From the NCBI RefSeq assembly GCF_021654135.1, contig NZ_JAKGSD010000011.1, positions 1 to 64,000 of the forward strand: a stretch of 64,000 nt of DNA, given 5' to 3'. Both the position numbers and the translations under genes were made by a program. This DNA comes from Amycolatopsis tucumanensis (GTDB taxonomy: Bacteria > Actinomycetota > Actinomycetes > Mycobacteriales > Pseudonocardiaceae). Numbering within the stretch: position 1 is the first letter of the stretch; the number at the start of each line of letters is the position of its first letter. Under the pieces are notes generated by a model. The model was not told the origin of the DNA. It did no database searches and worked only from the letters and a program-made list of their open reading frames with translations. Below are positions 60,353 through 64,000 of this stretch, piece after piece.

Positions 60353-61429
60353 ATGACCGAGATCAAGCCCTTCCGCATCAACGTCCCGCAGGCCGACCTG
60401 GACGACCTGGCCGACCGCCTCGCCCGCACCCGGTTCAGCGAAGAACTCGCCGACGGCGGCGACGACTACGGCGTGCCGGTCGCCCGCGTGCGTGAGCTGG
60501 TCGAGTACTGGCGCGACGGCTACGACTGGCGCGCCTTCGAAGCGAGATTGAACGCCTATCCGCAGTTCACCACCGAGATCGACGGCGAGAACGTCCACTT
60601 CCTGCACGTCCGGTCGGCGCGCGAGGACGCGCTGCCGCTGATCCTCACGCACGGCTGGCCCGGTTCGGTCGTGGAGTACCTCGACGTGATCGAGCCGCTG
60701 TCCCGCGACTTCCACCTGGTGATCCCGTCGATCCCGGGGTTCGGCTTCTCCGGCCCGACCCGCGAGCGCGGCTGGAACCGGTACCGGGTCGCGAAGGCGT
60801 GGGCCGAGCTGATGGCCCGCCTCGGCTACGAGCGCTACGGCGCGGTCGGCAACGACGGCGGCTCGCTGATCTCACCCGAGGTCGGCCGGGTGGACCCGGA
60901 GCATGTCGTCGGTGTGCACGTCACGCAGATCTTCTCGTTCCCGTCGGGCGATCCCGCCGAGATGGCCGACCTGACGCCCGAGGAGGCCGCCGCGCTGGAG
61001 CACCTGCAGTGGTTCTGGTCGAAGATGGGCGCGTTCAACCAGCTGCAGGCCCAGCAGCCGCAGACGCTGGCGCACGCACTGGCCGACTCGCCGGCCGGCT
61101 TGGCCGGGTGGAACGGCCAGCTGCTCGCCGGCTTGGACGATGACTTCGTGGTGACGAACCTGGCGATCTACTGGCTGACGGGCACGACGGCGTCCTCGAT
61201 GCGGTTCTACTGGGAGGACGCGCAGACGGAACCGCCCGCCGAGCCGACCACGGTGCCGCTGGCGCTGGCCGGCTTCGCGAACGACTTCCAGTCCATCCGC
61301 CGCTTCGCCGAGCGCGACCACAAGAACATCGTCAGCTGGCACACCTATGAGGTCGGCGGCCACTACGCGGCGCACCAGGCCCCCGCGGAGCTGGCGCAGG
61401 ACATCCGGCAGTTCTTCGGCTCGCTCTAG
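60353..61429 (+). CDS. Epoxide hydrolase (EHN domain plus alpha/beta hydrolase)
   Basis: The protein has 358 residues. The N-terminal EHN region (KPFRINVPQADLDDLADRLA) precedes the hydrolase fold. HGWPGSVVEY is the oxyanion-hole HGxP motif and YGAVGNDGGSLIS carries the nucleophilic Asp. EVGGHYAAHQAPAELAQDI supplies the catalytic His. Two tyrosines typical of the lid appear around NRYRVAKAW and FYWEDAQ. It opens epoxides by hydrolysis in the cytosol. Likely regulated by the divergent WYL protein. Confidence 0.92.
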   Translation: MTEIKPFRINVPQADLDDLADRLARTRFSEELADGGDDYGVPVARVRELVEYWRDGYDWRAFEARLNAYPQFTTEIDGENVHFLHVRSAREDALPLILTHGWPGSVVEYLDVIEPLSRDFHLVIPSIPGFGFSGPTRERGWNRYRVAKAWAELMARLGYERYGAVGNDGGSLISPEVGRVDPEHVVGVHVTQIFSFPSGDPAEMADLTPEEAAALEHLQWFWSKMGAFNQLQAQQPQTLAHALADSPAGLAGWNGQLLAGLDDDFVVTNLAIYWLTGTTASSMRFYWEDAQTEPPAEPTTVPLALAGFANDFQSIRRFAERDHKNIVSWHTYEVGGHYAAHQAPAELAQDIRQFFGSL

Positions 61430-61438
61430 TCGCAGACG

Positions 61439-61466
61439 GGCCGGACCGCGGGTCTGCGGTCCGGCC
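61439..61466. terminator. Hairpin terminator between convergent genes
   Basis: ggccggaccgc pairs perfectly with gcggtccggcc around gggtct, between the epoxide hydrolase stop and the secreted-protein stop. Confidence 0.75.
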
Positions 61467-61472
61467 GCGGCG

Positions 61473-61889
61473 TCAGGCGTAGAGCGTCGGCGAGTACAGG
61501 CGCGCGTCGTTGCCCACGCCGTCGACCCCGAAGCGGATCGTGCTGTCCTCGCGGAAGTCCTTGTCGCACACGCCCCAGTGGCCGGAGCCGAGGTTGTTCC
61601 GGCACGTGCCCTGACGGTAGGGCGCCCCGTTCAGGTTGTTGTACCAGCGGACCTCGGCCGCTTGCCCGTTCGCCTTCGTGTCGCGGACGTAGAACAGGTC
61701 GCCGTAGGGCTGGTAGCAGCCCTCCACCCCGGTGTCCGTCACGCAGTAGTACCAGTAGTTGCCGCTCGGGCCGTTCGAGGCCGTCGCGATGTTGTAGTCC
61801 GAAGCCGCGGCCGTTCCCGGGACGAGCAGCGCGAGCACCGCGCCGATCGAGGTGGCCAGGGCAACGAACAACGAGCGTCGCGCACGCAT
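61473..61889 (-). CDS. Small secreted protein with four cysteines
   Basis: The protein has 138 residues; GAAGGGG precedes the ATG at 61889. The signal peptide runs MRARRSLFVALATSIGAVLA to about AAAS. The mature part is beta-rich with cysteines in YWYYCVTDTGVEGCYQPYGD and GTCRNNLGSGHWGVCDKDF, spaced for two disulfides. It recalls small actinobacterial peptidase-inhibitor-like exoproteins, but no exact family is recognised. Its promoter region is shared with the IS remnant upstream. Confidence 0.8.
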   Translation of the reverse strand: MRARRSLFVALATSIGAVLALLVPGTAAASDYNIATASNGPSGNYWYYCVTDTGVEGCYQPYGDLFYVRDTKANGQAAEVRWYNNLNGAPYRQGTCRNNLGSGHWGVCDKDFREDSTIRFGVDGVGNDARLYSPTLYA

Positions 61890-61915
61890 GTGGGAAACCC
61901 CTTCGCCAGTGCGAG

Positions 61916-62325
61916 TAGGCCTTGTCCGTGACCACACGATCGGGTCGGCATCGCGGTCTGCCTGGTCCGATTCGGGCGACCGCGATGCCGTCGAGCAGTC
62001 GCAATGGTTGTGGGTTGTCGCCGGCGTGGCCGCCGGTGAGCAGCACCCGCATCGGCAGCCCGCGGCCATCGACGGCGAGGTGGATTGTGGTGCTCAGTCC
62101 TCCGCGGGAGCGTCCGAGTCCTTCCCCGTCGACCGCGAGCGCCTCGACGGCGGGGGCGCAGCCCCCTTTTTCCGGGCGCCCGCAGACGCCACGGAGCGCC
62201 GGTGCGTGGCTTCCACAGAATCGCGTTGAGCACCTGCCGGTGATCCCGCCACCGCCGACCCCGCCCCGACACCGGCAACAACGGCTCGATCCGCGCCCAC
62301 GCCCGATCCGCCAATACTACGTCTA
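61916..62325 (-). pseudogene. IS5-family transposase remnant
   Basis: The minus strand has VVLADRAWARIEPLLPVSGR and RWRDHRQVLNAILWK, an IS5-type N-terminus. It then jumps over a large internal loss to GLGRSRGGLSTTIHLAVDGR and LPMRVLLTGGHAGDNPQPL, ending VVTDKAYS. The pieces are in different frames and most of the DDE core is missing, so it is inactive. It lies between ilvD and the secreted-protein gene, and its 5' end touches the ilvD stop codon. Confidence 0.85.
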
Positions 62326-63990
62326 ATTGCAGACGGCCCCCTGGGCGGCGGAGCCGACCAGACGGGCGTACTTGGCCAGCACGCCGGTGCGGCGCGGGGG
62401 CGGGGGCGCTTCCCAGCCGGACCGGCGTTCGGCCATCTCCTCCGCGGAAATCCCCACGTCGAGCGTGCGCGTCTCCATGTCGAGCACGATCGGGTCGCCG
62501 TCGCGGACGAAGGCGATCGGGCCGCCGTGCGCGGCCTCCGGGGCGACGTGCCCGATGCACAGCCCGGTGGTCCCGCCGGAGAACCGGCCGTCGGTGAGCA
62601 GCAGGACGTCCTTGCCCAGCCCGGCGCCCTTGATCGCGCCCGTCACGGCCAGCATCTCGCGCATCCCGGGCCCGCCGCGCGGCCCCTCGTACCGGATCAC
62701 CACCACGTCGCCGGGCTGCAGCGTCGGCAGCGCGTCCATCGCCGCCTGCTCGCCGTCGAACACCCGCGCCGTGCCCTCGAACCGCGACGAGTCGAACCCG
62801 GCGCTCTTCACCACCGCGCCCTCCGGCGCGAGGCTGCCGTGCAGGATCGTGAGGCCGCCGGTCGGGTGGATCGGGTCCGACAGCTTCCGCACGACCTCGC
62901 CGTCCAGCTCCGGCGGCGCCAGCTCGGCCAGGTTCTCGGCCAGCGTCTTGCCCGTCACGGTGAGGCAGTCGCCGTGCAGCAGACCCGCGTCCAGCAGCGC
63001 CTTCATCACCACCGGCACGCCGCCGACCCGGTCGACCGCGGTCATCACGTGCCGCCCGAACGGCTTCACGTCGGCCAGGTGCGGCACCCGGTCACCGATC
63101 CGGGTGAAGTCGTCCAGCGTCAGCTCGACCTCGGCCTCGTGCGCGATCGCCAGCAGGTGCAGCACCGCGTTGGTGGACCCGCCCAGCGCCATCACGACGG
63201 CGATCGCGTTCTCGAACGCCTCGCGCGTCAGCACGTCCCGCGCGGTGATCCCCGCGGCGAGCATGCCGACCACGGCCTCGCCGCTCTCCCGCGCGAACCG
63301 GTCGCGCCGCCGGTCCACCGACGGCGGGCTCGCCGAGCCGGGCAGCGACATGCCCAGCGCCTCCGCCGCGCAGGCCATCGTGTTCGCCGTGTACATCCCG
63401 CCGCAGGCGCCCTCACCGGGGCAGATGGCGCGTTCGATCTTGTCGACCTCCTCGCGGGAGATCAGGCCGCGGGCGCACGCGCCGACCGCCTCGAACGCGT
63501 CGATGATCGTCACCTCGCGACCGTCGACGTTGCCCGGCAGGATCGACCCGGCGTAGAGGAACACCGCCGCGACGTCCAGCCGCGCGGCGGCCATCAGCAT
63601 CCCGGGCAGGCTCTTGTCGCAGCCGGCCAGCAGCACCGCGCCGTCCAGCCGCTCGGCCTCCATCACCGTCTCCACCGAGTCGGCGATGATCTCCCGCGAC
63701 ACCAGCGAGAAGTGCATGCCCTCGTGGCCCATGGAGATGCCGTCGGACACGGAGATCGTGCCGAACTCCATCGGGTAGCCGCCGCCGGCGTGCACCCCCT
63801 GCTTGCTCGCCTGCGCCAGCCGTTGCAGGGAGAGGTTGCACGGTGTTATCTCGTTCCATGACGAGGCGATGCCGATCTGCGGTTTGGCGAAGTCCTCGTC
63901 GCCCATTCCGACCGCGCGCAGCATGCCACGCGCCGCCGCGCGTTCCAGCCCGTCCGTCACGTCCCGCGACCGGGGTTTGAGGTCAGCCAT
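62323..63990 (-). CDS. ilvD: Dihydroxy-acid dehydratase
   Basis: The protein has 555 residues, full length. It begins [39 protein letters not shown] and [20 protein letters not shown] carry the Fe-S cluster cysteines with [29 protein letters not shown] is the conserved C-terminal region with the catalytic Ser. It makes 2-keto acids for valine, isoleucine and leucine synthesis. ATG 63990 is preferred over a start three codons upstream; the window ends ten bases beyond. Confidence 0.95.
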   Translation of the reverse strand: MADLKPRSRDVTDGLERAAARGMLRAVGMGDEDFAKPQIGIASSWNEITPCNLSLQRLAQASKQGVHAGGGYPMEFGTISVSDGISMGHEGMHFSLVSREIIADSVETVMEAERLDGAVLLAGCDKSLPGMLMAAARLDVAAVFLYAGSILPGNVDGREVTIIDAFEAVGACARGLISREEVDKIERAICPGEGACGGMYTANTMACAAEALGMSLPGSASPPSVDRRRDRFARESGEAVVGMLAAGITARDVLTREAFENAIAVVMALGGSTNAVLHLLAIAHEAEVELTLDDFTRIGDRVPHLADVKPFGRHVMTAVDRVGGVPVVMKALLDAGLLHGDCLTVTGKTLAENLAELAPPELDGEVVRKLSDPIHPTGGLTILHGSLAPEGAVVKSAGFDSSRFEGTARVFDGEQAAMDALPTLQPGDVVVIRYEGPRGGPGMREMLAVTGAIKGAGLGKDVLLLTDGRFSGGTTGLCIGHVAPEAAHGGPIAFVRDGDPIVLDMETRTLDVGISAEEMAERRSGWEAPPPPRRTGVLAKYARLVGSAAQGAVCN

Positions 63991-64000
63991 GCTGAGCACC

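Overview
The window is high-GC chromosomal DNA of an actinomycete, most likely of the Pseudonocardiaceae (Amycolatopsis-like). The assignment rests on the gene order rlmB-cysS-(HAD)-ispF-ispD-carD-lipoprotein-radA, which parallels the mycobacterial block around carD and radA, on the heavy use of GTG starts, and on the otsA/otsB-GH15, ECF-plus-YCII and KAP-NTPase genes. The species call is inference; the individual gene families are well supported.

Layout. 1-317: tandem 30-bp repeats that decay to the right. 318-10573: a polyol/tetrose-type sugar catabolism locus. One operon holds a polyol-permease-family MFS transporter and an FGGY kinase. A second holds a histidine phosphatase and a DeoR regulator. 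A divergent operon with translationally coupled genes holds HAD phosphatase, DhaK-DhaL kinase, RpiB-type isomerase, 2-hydroxyacid dehydrogenase, a second FGGY kinase and a FucA-type aldolase. Two AT-rich operators that share a 10-bp core lie in front of the two catabolic operons. 10599-12540: GNAT, two unknown genes, and a dead integrase tail next to an imperfect direct repeat. 12541-21333: MBOAT acyltransferase, then the conserved housekeeping block. 21376-27707: a broken hydrolase, an OtsB-GH15 fusion, OtsA and a ThrE-type exporter.

27858-39998: a tRNA-Thr(TGU) gene used as an integration site. A 44-bp exact copy of its 3' end lies 12 kb away, and between the two copies sits an integrated element of clearly lower GC. 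It encodes an integrase, an XRE repressor, an excisionase-like protein, a RecA-fold RepA-type helicase followed by iterons and a hairpin (a likely origin), a ribbon-helix-helix protein, several small unknown proteins, one large phage minor-tail/receptor-binding-type protein with a companion gene, a small DNA-binding protein facing a striking array of six 9-bp repeats, and an FtsH-peptidase-like protein. I find no terminase, portal, capsid, tape measure or lysis gene. The reading frames are intact and often coupled, so this looks like a compact replicating satellite or episome and not a decayed prophage. Directly to its right is the remnant of a second integrase that has lost its N-terminus and abuts the end of an ArsB/NhaD-type transporter gene, so two elements have used the same tRNA.

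41298-51914: ArsB-like permease with a CBS protein, a PrsW-type membrane protease, a SnoaL-like protein, an ECF sigma factor with a YCII partner, a secreted phosphodiesterase-type enzyme, and an MHS transporter/PucR regulator/SDR group. 51943-54090: a KAP-type membrane P-loop NTPase. 54106-58243: a complete selenocysteine cassette (selD, tRNA-Sec, selA, selB). 58316-64000: small membrane protein, cupin/WYL regulator facing an epoxide hydrolase across a palindrome, a secreted Cys-containing protein, an IS5-family transposase remnant, and ilvD.
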